The notes under the pieces: generated by a model
The model's input: the letters and a program-made list of their open reading frames with translations, nothing else
Databases searched by the model: none
What the model was told of the DNA's origin: nothing
DNA from: Platycnemis pennipes
Lineage: Eukaryota; Arthropoda; Insecta; Odonata; Platycnemididae
Assembly: GCA_933228895.1 (NCBI GenBank)
Contig: OW121852.1
Location: 53,548,872 to 53,612,871, forward strand
DNA length: 64,000 nucleotides
Direction: 5' to 3'
In this document: one piece after another, positions 12,454-24,689 of the stretch
Layout of the letters: each line of letters begins with the position of its first letter
Position numbering within the stretch: the stretch's first letter is position 1
Translations under genes and position numbers: made by a program

Positions 12454-12545
12454 AAATCTAATACCTTGAACCTCGGTAAAATTGCCATGGGAATTATGGA
12501 TCCTGGGTAACGTAGTGGTCTGCGCAGTGGCCCGGAAAGCCACGT
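12454..12545 (+). mobile_element. tRNA-derived SINE, copy 2 (plus strand, truncated)
   Basis: This is inverted relative to copy 1. About 90 bases (leader, acceptor stem, A-box, CTGCGCAGTGGCCCGGAAAG) match the reverse complement of copy 1 with few differences. Similarity stops after about 12544, before the B-box, so this copy is 3'-truncated. The 100 bases between the copies (12355-12453) include the small stem GGCTTC/GAAGCC and are not repeated elsewhere in the window. Either two SINEs inserted back to back or one foldback unit contains two heads. Confidence 0.75.
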
Positions 12546-14029
12546 ATGTAGGGTGAAAAGTAATTCCTTTTTTGCTCACTTAACACTATGGAGCACTATA
12601 CAAGGAAAACTTTCAGGCTATCGTGGCAACCGTTGAAACGGTAGTAATAGAAAAATGGCAGAGCGGAGAAAATTGAAGTTGTCTTTTCACACGAAGGCCG
12701 ATTTACACAAAAAGTAAATTTTACTACAAAAACAGTGTTAAATCATGAAAAATACACAGATTAATACGTGAAAATACAGCAGAGGCAATGTTCTGCAGTC
12801 TTCCATGAATTTTAAAAATTTCAATGCAAAACGTTACTTTACACGATACAATTCCCACTGCGTATATCACCGTGGATTAGAGATTAAAAGGACAAGCATC
12901 TTGTAAACTGGCCATTAAATTTTCGAGAGACTAATCCAAGAGAGTAGGAAGACTATAATATTCATAGTAGAGAACAAACATTAGATATGGATGGTGAATA
13001 ATAATGTAGTAATTACCCAACTGAAGGACTAATAACGTTTGAATACAACAATTGACCTTCAAACACAAGCTTGAATGCAAAATCCAAAACTAATTGTGAG
13101 CATTAAAATATCACCTAGCTCCAAACCTACCTCCACATGCCATATTTGGGACAGGGTGACCTGTAGAGGTCATCACGTGCCCCAGGTTTAACTATAATAA
13201 ATAGTCAATCTTAAGACAAAAAATAATACCTTAGCTTATTGTCTTTTTGGGCAAGCTCTTCAGAAAAATACATTCGATCAATGCTCAATTCCTCTACCTT
13301 ATTTCTTCCTCCATTAAATAATGGTAAAAGGTCTATTTCTGATTAAAAAATTCTAGGTATTATAACAGCCTTGATCAATATTACAGTTAAATACGGTGGA
13401 GTTACAGCAAATATTATATCAGTCTTGGAATATATATTCAAGTTTCATCGTTTAAAAAAATAGCATGAACTCTTTAGACTTCATGGCTCCCTGATGCTGC
13501 TGATATTTTGATTCACCCCGACTAATCGAGAGATACTCTGTTTCTAATTTCTATTTATTTTACCTTATATTTTCAATAATGTTTGTTTCTTGGATGTAGA
13601 AAAATTCCTCAAAATAGACGACGGCTTAAAATATTCCTAAAAGCAAGTCACCATAGGCCTAAATTATCAGTCATTGAGCAAATGGAAATTTCAAAATGTT
13701 CATATTGTTAACAGCCACTGTGATAAGGGATCAATTGCTGGCTAATAATTTCCTTAATGTAACAAAGTGTGTTTTCGCTGTTCTCGCTGCAATTTTTCTC
13801 AGCTCCGATTTCAGCCACTTCCTCAGCAAGTATAGCACAGTATACCTCGGATGTTTGTGCACTGACTCCCATTATTGTCCCTAGTCTTTTGGTCTGCATC
13901 AAAAATGGAACATTAGGCCGCGACTTAAATATCCTTGGATCACCTTCTTGCCCCATTCGTGGGAGACTTCCCTCCAAGTTGGCATTCTCATCAGACTTCT
14001 TTCCCGAACCTTTCCTCCCTCAACTCTTA
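12546..14029. other. AT-rich non-coding stretch
   Basis: No supported gene. Overlapping open frames on opposite strands at 13696-14068 (up to 99 codons) have no recognisable domain and cannot both be real. I list them as unassigned. Confidence 0.45.
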
Positions 14030-14500
14030 ACTAGCGCCAAGGAAGAAAAAAAAGCTTTTAAAGGATAGCGGTGGGGATTGGAGAGAGAGAGAAAAAGGAG
14101 TGGAGAATGAGATGAAGAGAGAGAAAGAGAGACGAAGCCGGGCGCTCAACGGCCCATGTCCAAGGGCGGAAAAAGGGCGTGAAATGACCGTCATTAGCGG
14201 CGCGAAGTGAGTTGTGAGAGTTGGTTCGGGAGTGGGGCGATGGATGGCGTTAGGCACGCGCGCTTCAAGGCGCGGGGAAAGAAGTGCCGGAGAGAGGGAG
14301 AGGACGAAGAAAGGGGTAAAGACAGATGAAGAGATAAATCGAGGGGAGGAGATTAGGGACGGGTAGAGGAGAGGAAAAGGCCGATAAAGGGAATGGGGAG
14401 GCAATACCTTCGAGGGGAATAGAGGTAAGGCAGAGATTCTTGGCAAAGGATGAGAGATTGAGACACCCCCCTTTCCCATCCCCCTCCCCCGCATAGTTTA
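14030..14500. other. Purine-rich GC island
   Basis: The plus strand is dominated by GA/GGGA runs from about 14040 to 14460 with scattered CpG (for example GGCGCG near 14272). The minus-strand 155-codon frame over it is Pro/Ser/Leu/Phe-rich low complexity and is explained by stop-codon depletion in a polypyrimidine strand. No TATA motif or splice context was recognised. Confidence 0.5.
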
Positions 14501-16761
14501 ACTAAGAGGATTCAACAGTCATACTGAGTTGGTAACGAGAACGACATCCGTTTCTATTATTCCTCTTCCTTAAAATTTCCATGTTCTGGCAAGGCCTGGA
14601 AAGTATGGTTTCCTTTCCGCAATGGGTGGCATTGGTTGAGAGGTGGACTCTTGGATAACTACCCTAGTTGGTATCATAAATGACGGCTTCTGGTTAGGCA
14701 TCGTTCCGCTTTGCACGTAGAAATGCAATTACACGCATTCTATTTAGTTGTACGAATAGTTAACATCAAACACGCATCACCAAGAGTCATTTCAAATTCT
14801 GTATAAATAAGACACTTTTGTAGCCAGCCATATTTTGAGTTATTGGGTTAAAAAAGATAGGCAAGCTTGAAATATGTCATGAACACCTCTCTAGTTTTAC
14901 AGATCATTTATGTTAGTTACGTCATCTTCCTTTTCAGCCACAACGCACTAATAATTTCCGCCACTCCATTGATTCATACCGATTGCTTTGGATGAAGGAT
15001 ATAGTTGTGGGAACACAAAAAACAAACATGGTGCAAATACAATGCGTCACGATAAAATAAGAGATTAAATGAATGAATATTCATCTCTTACGGGATTTCC
15101 ATTATGTTTTAATCATGCAATGGGAAAACGAAAGCCTAATTATTATAGTCCTCCATAAATATAAAAGGCATCAGAAAGAAAAAATTGAGGAATATCAGAA
15201 GCATTGACATCACTAATGGAATGCATTTTGTACCAATACAATATCCATGGTTTACTTTCAACAAATATTGCTGAACACTAAAAACAATACCACTTACTCA
15301 TTGGCAAATATGTCATTCAACCGTTTTCTTTAAAATTAATTTCCCTCTGATCATTTTAATGGCATTTCGGAGTCTAGTACGAGTTATTTTTTTTACAGAT
15401 CGATTTTTACCCCTAATTCACGAGGCGTTTTCTTCCTTGGTTTCATAATCAATTCTATTATTAAAGTCATCATCATTTAATATTTATATCATTCGATTTT
15501 TTATGTATGCAATAGGCCAATCATAAGAATTTCTAATGGTACAAGCATAAAAAGGTAAACAATTTTTTTTGTTACTGTCTTCACCAGGCTATGATAACCT
15601 AGTAATTAATGAATGTGAAGCCAATTAAAGAGTTCTAAAAGTTCATTCCGGAATGTAACAGCAATATATTTGGACACGAATCTATGCAAAAATAATTATA
15701 TATACGTCTTCTTTTCATAGGCGCAAGGCTTTTTGGCCAAATATATGCACTTACTTATGAGGAACTTCAGTGGTACTTGAGTATTAATAGCTATTCCCAG
15801 ATCAGCACAACTATTTTTATTCGTGACTTGTCTTATTCCAAACTATAATTTTACGAGACTTGTTTAGCGCCCTATAATATTTCCTGTCTTGTGATTATAA
15901 ATCTTTAAAACCAGCATACGGAAAAGGATACGACATTGTTTACTTCTTGGTTAGAAGTTTTGAATAATTTCACAACGCAACTACGGGTCATTCAAGCCTC
16001 CCAGTTCACATTCCGAAGACGTTCGAAGTGGATAAAGCATGGGTTTGCACCGACACGTGGAAGAAAATGAAATAAACCTAACATGGTGGATATCTTAAGG
16101 TTGAGGGCTGTACCTATCCACCTAGAAGAAGTCATCGATTTCGAACAACCGAAAACTCTTTAACTTAACTCTCCTCGCTCTCCGTCAACCACTTCTCAGA
16201 ATTTTCACGAGGCCCCATAATTCAACTCTGAACGATGCTTTGTCCCATGCTTGCTTCTTGGAATGACTGCCTCTGTGGAGATAAATACGATTTTGCACAC
16301 CTGCTTAGCTTCAGAGTGTAGCTTTGGCCAGGTGAAAGCCCTCGATTCCAGTCTTTCCGCCAAAGCTGCACAAAGAATTCGTCATTACTTCTACAACAAA
16401 GCGATGCATTGGAAAGACATCCAGAGAGTTCAATCAATAAAATAAATTTAATAGAGTTTGAATGGTTAGCTATCCTCAGAAAAACTTTTTAAAAGAATGT
16501 ACCTATATAAATGACCAAATAACACCACTTTCACCCTCACAAGTGGAAAGGTACTTAGTCAAGTTAAAATTAATGGATGTTCTTAAATCAACTAAAATGA
16601 GGCGAATGACTATTCTACAATTATTTATATCAAATATTTCTAAAAGGGCTATAGAAATTTACTGTTTTTAAAATTATATTTTGGCAATAGAATTAAGTTC
16701 TAGTTGCTAAGTTTATACGACGACGTAGTACATTGGTGCCAGTATAGCGATAAATTAGAAG
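14501..16761. other. AT-rich non-coding stretch
   Basis: No supported feature. Opposed open frames at 16222-16445 and a 69-codon plus frame at 16462-16671 just upstream of the LINE remnant have no recognised motif. Confidence 0.5.
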
Positions 16762-17320
16762 GTCAGCAGCTAGAGCAGGTTTAGCTATCTAGGTAGTGTG
16801 TTGGAAGAAAAATGGCATAGCAGCATTGAAGTGAGACGGAGAATTGCATTGGAAAAAGAAGCTTTTACTCGTACGCGGGAACTAATAACAGGGGGGTTGA
16901 GTAGGGAAGTGAAGAAAAGACTAGTGAAAAGTTTAATATGGAGCGTTGCACTATATGAGGCGGAAACGTGGGCTTTACGAAAAGAAGATGAAAATCGACT
17001 TAGGGCTTTTGAGATGTGGGTGTGGAGAAGAATGGAGAAAGTAAAGTGGGTCGAAAGGAATACGAACGATGAAGAGCTAGAATTAGTAGGAGAGGAAAGA
17101 AATTTGATAGATGAAATTAGGAAAAGGAAGAAGGTGTGGATGGAAAAGGTAATAAAAGGGGATGGTGTTTTGAAGGAGGTGATTGAGGGAAGAGCGTTGG
17201 GTAAGCGGGGAAGAGGGAGGAGAAGAACAGGTAGCTTGGATGTAATGATGGGTGGCAGGAGGTATGAGGGGCTGAAGAGGGACATCGTATGAAATTTAAG
17301 GGGTGGGAGGAATTAAATGT
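16762..17320 (+). mobile_element. LINE (non-LTR retrotransposon) ORF2 C-terminal fragment
   Basis: The plus-strand frame 16780-17292 is open and encodes the C-terminal region that follows the reverse transcriptase in a large arthropod LINE group: FSYLGSVLEE (from 16780), RRRIALEKEAF, KKRLVKSLIWSVALYEAETW, RAFEMWVWRRMEK, LVGEERNLIDEIRKRKKVWM and LKEVIEGRALGKRGRGRRR. QQLEQV is encoded just upstream (16764-16780) in another frame, so a one-base frameshift precedes the open part. The catalytic reverse transcriptase and the endonuclease are absent, consistent with 5' truncation. About 165 codons stay open, so it is the youngest LINE copy here. The frame ends at 17292, with weak similarity beyond. 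It encodes no complete enzyme. Confidence 0.85.
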
Positions 17321-18000
17321 CCATTTAAACCTACCTTCACCGGTAGAATACTAATAATAATAGTACTTAGGTAAAGTTATGTTAGGGTATAGGGACTGAC
17401 GGCTAAGGTAATTTGGGACATTTAGGAAAGGGGGTTATTTTGATAGAATTAGGAATTACGTGAATGGAGGAATTGTGGGGAGAAAACCGGTGCTGACACC
17501 AGCCTACTCTTAACGAAAGACGTGAAGGGGTCCACGGTTAAGCGTCCATGCAAACTTATATCTTAAAGAGTAATTCTAGCGAGAGACGCACGGTACCATC
17601 GGGTTGTTGTGCTGACACGTTACAAATGTACTACCTCTGCAGAAATATATATTATGAGTATTTTACGAGACCTATTATACATAAATCAAATTTTTATTGC
17701 TACGCACAATACCTATGTGACAACGCCATGCAACACATCTATTATGGAAGTTTCCATGAATAGAAATGATATTCAAATTATTTTTTGAAATTCCTGTACC
17801 ATAAAAAGATGGTGTAATGGGGGTGTTTACTCGGAACCGAAATCGCAATTTTGTACACGAAATCGTTAGATGGAAACGAAAAACGAATTTTAGTGAAAAA
17901 ATTAATCTTCTAACCACAACCATTCACTCATAAATCAAAAATTAAAATAAGCAAAAGGTGACGCCCACCGAAAATGCTGCTGTGATAACATTGACGTCAT
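17321..18000. other. Non-coding stretch after the LINE
   Basis: It may include LINE 3' untranslated sequence up to about 17365, where a short AATAATAATAG tract could be a decayed tail. Beyond that I see no supported feature; opposed short frames at 17548-17923 are unassigned. Confidence 0.4.
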
Positions 18001-18240
18001 TTTCCTCCCGTCCTTGACTGCTTTCAGGGGAGGGGGAAGGGAGTGGAGGGGGGTTCTCGGAAGGTCTGCTCGCACAGATGCTGTCGAAATCGCTCCCATT
18101 GGCCGAGTCAGCTGCGTCCCCCCCTTTGCGATAAGGCGAAATAGCTTCGCGGGCTCAGTTGTTTTTGGACGATGTGGATATACGTCAGAGGTTGCACCGC
18201 ACCCACTTTTCCGAAAGGGTTAAAAACATCAGTTTTTCGC
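18001..18240. other. Small GC-rich island
   Basis: A GC- and CpG-richer block (GGGGAGGGGGAAGGG near 18027, CpG through about 18160) in AT-rich flanks. A 69-codon plus frame spans it without recognisable motif. Confidence 0.4.
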
Positions 18241-19844
18241 CGCTTATAACTCGGGAAATAATTGTCGGATCAGAAAACGGAAAAATACGGATCCTTTTGT
18301 TTTGCAAACTCTATCAGATTCGGTAATAAAAAAAATATGGTAAACGACCCCATTATTTGATAAAAGGATTCGTCATTACATAGATGCCAGCAACAATGAA
18401 TGAATGATTGGGGAAGATTCTCAAGTGGTGGAGAAGAGTGGGTAAATCTTGAGCATGTTTTCCATAAAGTGACCAGAGGAAAAACCTAACGGAAGAGACT
18501 AGAGTACCAGGATAGAGAAATCTACCGATATGTTATGGTGGCATTCCAGTTGTGAGCATCTCTAGCGTGAGTAATTATAAAGCTTTAGCATGTTTTCCAT
18601 CAAAACTCATGGAAGATTCATTCTAAGGTGGTCATACCACAACAAATTTTGAAAGTTTTCTGCATTTATGATGAGTATACTAAGAAATAGTTCCAGACAG
18701 CAAGCGTTGTGGGCAACTGAGAACCTTGCGTATTGGCCAAAGCAAGTAGTAAAACCCTTGTTTAAACAAAATCCGAAGATATTAGAAGGAACTAAATTCT
18801 GCCTAAATAATATTTGTGGGAATATAATTTGGAGAATGGGTAATTTTTTATGAATAACGCCTAAATGTGTATCGAGTTTCACCGTATTCAAAATAATTTT
18901 CATGATTAGGATACTATGATTAAAGCTACACCAGAGGAATTTCACATGCCTAGGATATCACCTCTACCATTGCCACATTAAGATGAAATACAGCAAGAAG
19001 TAGGTATTAGGACTTATAAGATGAGTTAAAAATATCATACGACAAAGAATTCATAATACTACAAGATGACTAAAACTATGATGAGGACGGCAAAAAGAGA
19101 AGAAAAAAGAGAAAAAAAGAGGAGTGGCTTACATCGAGATGAAATCTATTCCCTAAATATTTTACCTAATAAATCAATGAGTAGGCATGATAGATGCTTT
19201 TTTTACAAAGCATTTGTCTCCTAAAATGAAACGCCTAAAGCAAGATGAAAATGAAAATGCTTATGGGTGTCTTTCCAATGGTGAACTTCTCCTACGCTAA
19301 AATATAATTTTCGAATTGTTTTTAAAGCCGAGTAAACTGATGCTTGATTTTGTTTGGCACAGTATAATGAATTGAGTTCCATAACGATAAGATATAATTG
19401 CTTACAAAGGATTACACAGGAAATCCCGGGATTGGATAGAAATTGGATAGAAAAAGGAATCTCTAAGGCCTGGTACCGTAATTATAGTGCTGGTGGTGGT
19501 GGAAAAACTTAATTTGACCATTCATAATGTCATTTTCTTAAAGAGTCCTCGCATTAAATCAAAGTTACCAATTTGAAACTGATGTGCAGCAAAATGATTC
19601 TATTTTTTTTCGGAAATAATACGATAGCAAACAAGGTTCATCACCTTTCAGTTTTGCGGCATTGCTTCAATGATGTACCATCAGCATCTCAAACCCACCC
19701 TTTCCAATTATTCGTGTCTCATTAATGCATTTCTTAACATTTTCCACAAAGAAGTAGCATAATACCTCGGAAATGCATGTAATAGTGCATCCATGGACAA
19801 GTATTTTTATGTACAACATTAAATGTCAGTTTGATTCGCTCTGA
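18241..19844. other. AT-rich non-coding stretch
   Basis: No supported feature. Opposed frames at 18607-18945 (112 codons, minus) and 18668-18853 (plus) share the same DNA and show no known domain. A short (TGG)n run is at about 19491-19501. Confidence 0.5.
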
Positions 19845-19935
19845 TTTAAACTGCACGCCTGGAGATGGTTCACCCCACACCCTTGTGGTGCCTAGAAGGG
19901 TGTTATGTAGGTGTGTGTGTAGATGTAATGGTTGC
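19845..19935 (-). repeat. Dispersed repeat, copy 1
   Basis: This segment (AAACTGCACGCC, CACCCCACACCC, then GAAGGGTGTTATGTAG and GTGTAGATGTAATGG) aligns by eye with 51005-51115 (CACCCCCTGCCACAC, GGAAGGGTTTTATGTA, CATGTAGATGTGCC) in the same orientation. It also aligns with a shorter inverted copy at 54970-55035. The minus-strand translation of both longer copies starts with His/Leu-rich residues and a conserved GGEF-like or GEPSP turn, but I do not recognise a protein. It is an interspersed repeat of unknown class. Confidence 0.55.
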
Positions 19936-20739
19936 ATGATTTGGTGACTCCAGGTTATATCCAGCATTCACCGAAAATTTTATGAGAAAGAAAAATATTT
20001 TATGTCAATAAATATGATACTTGGCATTACTGTATAACTTATTTAAAACAGTTCGAGTTAAGGTAATTTTTACAGTATTTAACCACATTAGAAAGAATTT
20101 AATGTTATCTAAAACAATAGATATGCAGTTACAGGATTGCCAGCCCTAACGATTGTCGTTACTTCTCCTCTTTGTCATATTGACAAGCTAGCAATGTCAG
20201 TTGATGTTTTATCCATTGAGAATAGATGATTTTAAAATTTGAAATTGGTAGGTATTTTGTTGCGAACAGAAGAAGGGTGGAAAATAATTCTGGCGTCAGT
20301 TTTAGCCTATTCTCCATTAAAGAAGCCATGGGGTTCACAATTCTACATCTCATCAAGGCAGAGTATGGAGTTGTAAACTTGATATGCTCTCCATACACCA
20401 CTCATGCATGAGCCTATGAAAAATGTCCATCACCGCCGAAATATAGTCACCTCAATAACCCCACCACCCGTCATTGCTCGATACGAAGTAACTTATTCAT
20501 GCTACGGAGTGCTGAAAAGAGCATGTATCAGAATGAGGCCATTAAAGAATGAAATAAATATTAATTGGCTCCATATAATTACATCTACATGACGCCAATT
20601 AATATTCACTGTAATAATCGTCGTAACTACATAATACCATTACCAATTACCTAGATATTCGCTTGCGCGATATGAAACTATTCATTTAGGACAAGAGTCA
20701 ACTTTGCAGAAAGTCCTGAATTTAAATCAGACGAGCAGA
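19936..20739. other. AT-rich stretch containing a perfect 13-bp hairpin
   Basis: AATATTAATTGGC (20557-20569) and its exact reverse complement (20594-20606) enclose a 24-base loop. Otherwise I see no supported gene; opposed frames at 20159-20411 are unassigned. Confidence 0.6.
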
Positions 20740-21180
20740 TCGGAATGGAATCACTAATTTCCCGCCAGAATATGTCTCTAAAAAGGTGAAGGCTCGAAAT
20801 GAATGAATGAAGGGCGAGCGATGGAGGAGGAGCTGTTTTGAGGACTGGGGTTTATGGACGGAGGGAAGGAGCGGCCGTGTGGGAGAGTGAAAGATTCCAG
20901 TACCCCAGCGAGGTACGCGATGGCTGATGAAAGGAGAGGCCAAGGCGACTGGAGATGGAGATACGGCCGAGAGGAGAGGAATGCTGCAAAAGGGGTGGCG
21001 GCGAATAAAGGGTGCGCGTTGCAGAGGGTGAGGTGAGCCGATACGTTGGGAGAAGGCGGCAGAAGAACCGGCGGGAGGAAATAGTGGAGGATTTGACAAG
21101 GGAGAGAGGGAAAAAGACGGCGGTGTGACGCAGCGTTGCCTTTTCTATGAGAGTGTGTCCTTTGAGACCGACTTTTTCTC
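20740..21180. other. GC-rich purine-skewed island
   Basis: The plus strand is rich in GGAG/GAGG/GCGG from about 20800 to 21125, with many CpGs, falling back to AT-rich DNA after about 21240. The 125-codon minus frame and 60-codon plus frame are complementary and composition-driven. Confidence 0.45.
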
Positions 21181-22080
21181 CCTCACCACGACAATGGCCT
21201 CCTGTCAGTCACTCTCGACCGGTCAGCCTTTTTCTACTGTAAATTGATGATTACCTCGCACATCGAGTCCGGTGACTGCCGATTCTGAATCAAAATATTT
21301 ATGAAAAAAATTTTGGTGCGAGATTGGCCGGTGGTAAAATAAAAAGTAAACATTTAAACTATTCAATCGCCAGCCCCTATCCCTATGCATGATCGTAAAA
21401 GAAATACTATGGGATATACTATGGCAAAACGTTTTTGAATCCGAAATTTTTCACAAGTGATAACATGTCTTCAACGGAGATTTTTTCATTTATATTTTAA
21501 CCTAATGAGTGTAATATTGATAAAGAAATTGATGCTGTATTAATGACGATATTGAGAATGATGTTATAAGAGGAAGATGGAAACATGTCAAAAATAATTC
21601 AAAACAGGACAACTTAACAATAATCAATTAAATCTTAGAGAAAAAATTAAAGTATTAAGTAGAAATTTAATAGGTGATGATAATAATACCTTTAACGCTA
21701 TAATTAGCTGGCCATTTGTCCATTTACACTTTCGCATTTTAAACCACCAAATATAATTTCTAAAAAACTAGGCGTAAAAAATATCCACTACCTTCTTCGT
21801 TTATTAGCGTTTGCTTTAAAAAAATTTGGTAAAATGGTAGTGCTGAACATAGTTTAGACGCTACAGATCATGATAAAACTAGGTACTAGCTACCAAAAAA
21901 CCAAAACTCTACTGGTTGAATCTTTCATTGATTTCACGGTCACTTATAAGCTATTAATACTACTTAACATCTTCCCAGTAAGCCTTTTGTCTGTTTCTTG
22001 TAACTTTAACAGCCAGAGAACAAACTATGTGGTTTTAATGGTCGCCTTAAAAAAAACTGTAAAATTTATGCGGCGCGAGA
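21181..22080. other. AT-rich non-coding stretch
   Basis: No supported feature; only a 73-codon frame (21870-22091, plus) without motif. Confidence 0.5.
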
Positions 22081-22600
22081 AAAGGCTTTGATATGGCGAA
22101 GTGGGTGAGTTCTTTCTTGAACGGGCAGGAAAATAACATGAGGTCTTGGAAAGAAGGGTGGGATTTTTCAAGGGAGTGAACGAGGGAAGAAGAGTGATAA
22201 ACGAGAATGAATGGATCCGACTATATTGGAAATCGATTTTCCATGTTTTATAGCGATTGGACACACGGGCCTCGGTGACGCGTAAACATTCCTCCCAGCC
22301 TTCACGCTTCACGAGCAATTCGCCTCACTTTCGTGATTCCATCGATGCTAACCATCTCTGCCCACTTCTCCCTTGCTTTGGCACCTTACCCAACCCCCTT
22401 AACTCATTCCACTCAGCCCATGTAACGCCATACCCTCCCCATCCCCCCTTGCGCTTCCTCCCCTTTCCCGAACCGAATTCCTCCTTCGCCCCAAAGCGGC
22501 ATCTCTCGTTCCAGGCGGGACGAGAGACCGCCCGGGGCATCTTAACTTGCGGGGAGTCGTTAATTCGGCTGAACGTAAAAAGGTCCTTATTTTATTCCGT
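22081..22600. other. GC-rich island with R-to-Y switch
   Basis: The plus strand is purine-rich at about 22090-22210 and pyrimidine-rich at about 22330-22500 (CCTCCCC, CATCCCCCC). The 153-codon plus frame (22257-22718) is Pro/Ser/His/Phe-rich and not recognisable as a family. Confidence 0.4.
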
Positions 22601-23579
22601 AATGGGTGTTTCCATTTTTTCCGGTATAGATTTAATCCGACGATGTAGTTTCTCGAGGCTTCAACATATATTTAAACGGCATGAGGCCCAAGACGTCAAC
22701 GTAGATGCGCACACTTAAAGTATAACGCATAGTGTTTCCTCGAGATGGGACAAACTGAATAGAACGACGTAGCAAGAAAGATATAAACACTGATATGCAG
22801 ATCTTTTGGTGGAATTTACTACGGTAATGTATTTGGCTCGTATGGGATCACGAGTTTGCAACTAGCTGTATGTATGTGAACAAATGTATACTACTTATGT
22901 ACTAAAACACGTTTAGTTGGGATGGAGTTAGACTAGTAATGAATATTTCTGATGGAGGTTTTCGTAACAGTTTCGTAACTTTTCGTTACATTTCATGAGT
23001 TAGTGATTTTAGGGGGTTTTCTACTGTGTACTTTTAAATGTATGATAACATTTTCCATTCAATGATCAATCAAGATCCATCATCAATTCAATCATCTCAC
23101 TAATTTACTTATCTGAGGATGCCTTACAATTAATAGCTGATTATTTCAGGATTTCCCAATCTTTTGACCATTAGACTTATTGTTAGTTGCCTAAATCTGA
23201 GCTATCTATAGTTATTCCAAAGAAAATTGCCAGGAATGATGAGAGGTTATTGCAGAATAAACCTACGGAATGATACCAATGGTTCCTTGATGTGATAAGA
23301 AACCATCTGGTCATCGAAATATTGACCGTTCTCAGGTTTAACGATGGATGTTATGTTATACGTATCGGAAGGAAAACAACAGCACTCAAAGATATATTTT
23401 AAGTACGAACGAGATTCATAAAGTGAGGACGGCATAATATGGTTTTTAACAGGTGTCATACAATTAAAAATAAATTTAGGTCGTGGTTTGAATAAATCTG
23501 AAAAAGGAATGCACGAAGTTATGTTTTTTGCCTTCCATCATCAAGTCATTAAAATGAATAATGGTTTGTGATCAATTAT
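22601..23579. other. AT-rich non-coding stretch
   Basis: No supported feature before the left end of the long-TIR element. Confidence 0.5.
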
Positions 23580-24170
23580 GCCCGCGGTGCTCTATTTTTA
23601 TCCATATTTCAAGGGCATGTACTTTTCTCTATAGAGAGGAAAATATGAATGCAGCTGGGTCATTCAATTACAAATCGACAAGGTCATTGCCTTTAGGGTC
23701 ACCGACTATTTGAGCTAAATACGTACTTAAGGGCTTATTTTAAAGGCCTTGAATTGTAAAACTATAATAAGGGATTACATTGTGAAATATAAACAATTTT
23801 ATAAAGTTTATAACAATTTAAAGTTACAAATCAGTTTTTGAACATGTAGGCCTTAAAGTTTTTCTGAGAAAATATTTCATTTTAAAAAGAAAAATATTTT
23901 TGAGCGAAGGCGTGACGCCCGCCGGTCACCGCGGCGCCCGCCTACCGGCCGACGTTATGGTACTGTGGTGTCTTCAGATCTCAGTAACTTTCTCATTCAT
24001 CTTCTCCTCACCAAATTTTAACCGTATACCAACTCTGTGCCCGTGAATATCGCTATTTGCTTCGGCCAGGTGAGACCACAGCCTTAGAATCTATGAAGAG
24101 CGGCACCTTGCTTTACAGCGATCGGCCTTGGAGAACAATAGGCAAAACTTGTCTCTTCGGCTTCCAATGC
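23580..24170 (+). repeat. Left terminal inverted repeat of long-TIR element
   Basis: The outer 250 bases are nearly identical to the right arm. Differences are: a segment of about 60 bases present only in the right arm (near 26632-26690); a segment of about 16-19 bases present only here (near 24110-24128, TTTACAGCGATCGGCC); and more base changes toward the interior after about 24040. The CpG-dense core lies at about 23906-23960 and contains its own short inverted repeat (GCCGGT/ACCGGC). The inner boundary is gradual, so 24170 is approximate. Confidence 0.85.
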
Positions 24171-24689
24171 TTGTGATTGCTTTTAGGTTTTTTAAATTGA
24201 TATTTACTTTATATAAATAATTTTTAGTAATAGCAGATGTTTGATCCAACGATTCCAAAGTCTTGTTCAAACTGCTTAATGATTTTTTTTCCTGGACGTA
24301 CCGACTCCCAGTTTTCTTCTCAAGATTTCATTAGTCCTGCTTTCTTTCGCGGTACTAATACATGGCTCTTACTGAGAACCTTAAGATCTAGTTGGTAACG
24401 TAGCACCGTATGAAGGTGTAACTGCGCCATAAACGGCTCTCTGGTAGTTGTCCTCGGAGGCATGCACTGATTATTATAAACTCATACACTATTACTGGCC
24501 TACTACCAAAGCCATCTTTTTCGCCTTGCTGAATTTCCCCACGCCCACTTTACATGATGAAAAATGTTTCAAACAATGAACTCTGGAAAATTTCTGTACC
24601 TTAACAAATCAGATTAAGTTTCTAAAATTGTTCTGCAGGGTTTTCCCTGTGGATATTATGTGAGTGCGATGGCATGACTATATTGCTCG

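Noticed and set aside
13696..14068. Opposed frames of 62-99 codons in less AT-rich DNA, considered as an exon
   Set aside because: No recognised protein similarity and no convincing pair of splice sites.
14027..14494. 155-codon minus-strand open frame
   Set aside because: Antisense of a purine-rich island; low-complexity Ser/Pro/Phe composition only.
18607..18945. 112-codon minus-strand frame
   Set aside because: Hydrophobic, Leu/Ile/Asn-rich AT-driven sequence; no motif, and an opposed plus frame overlaps.
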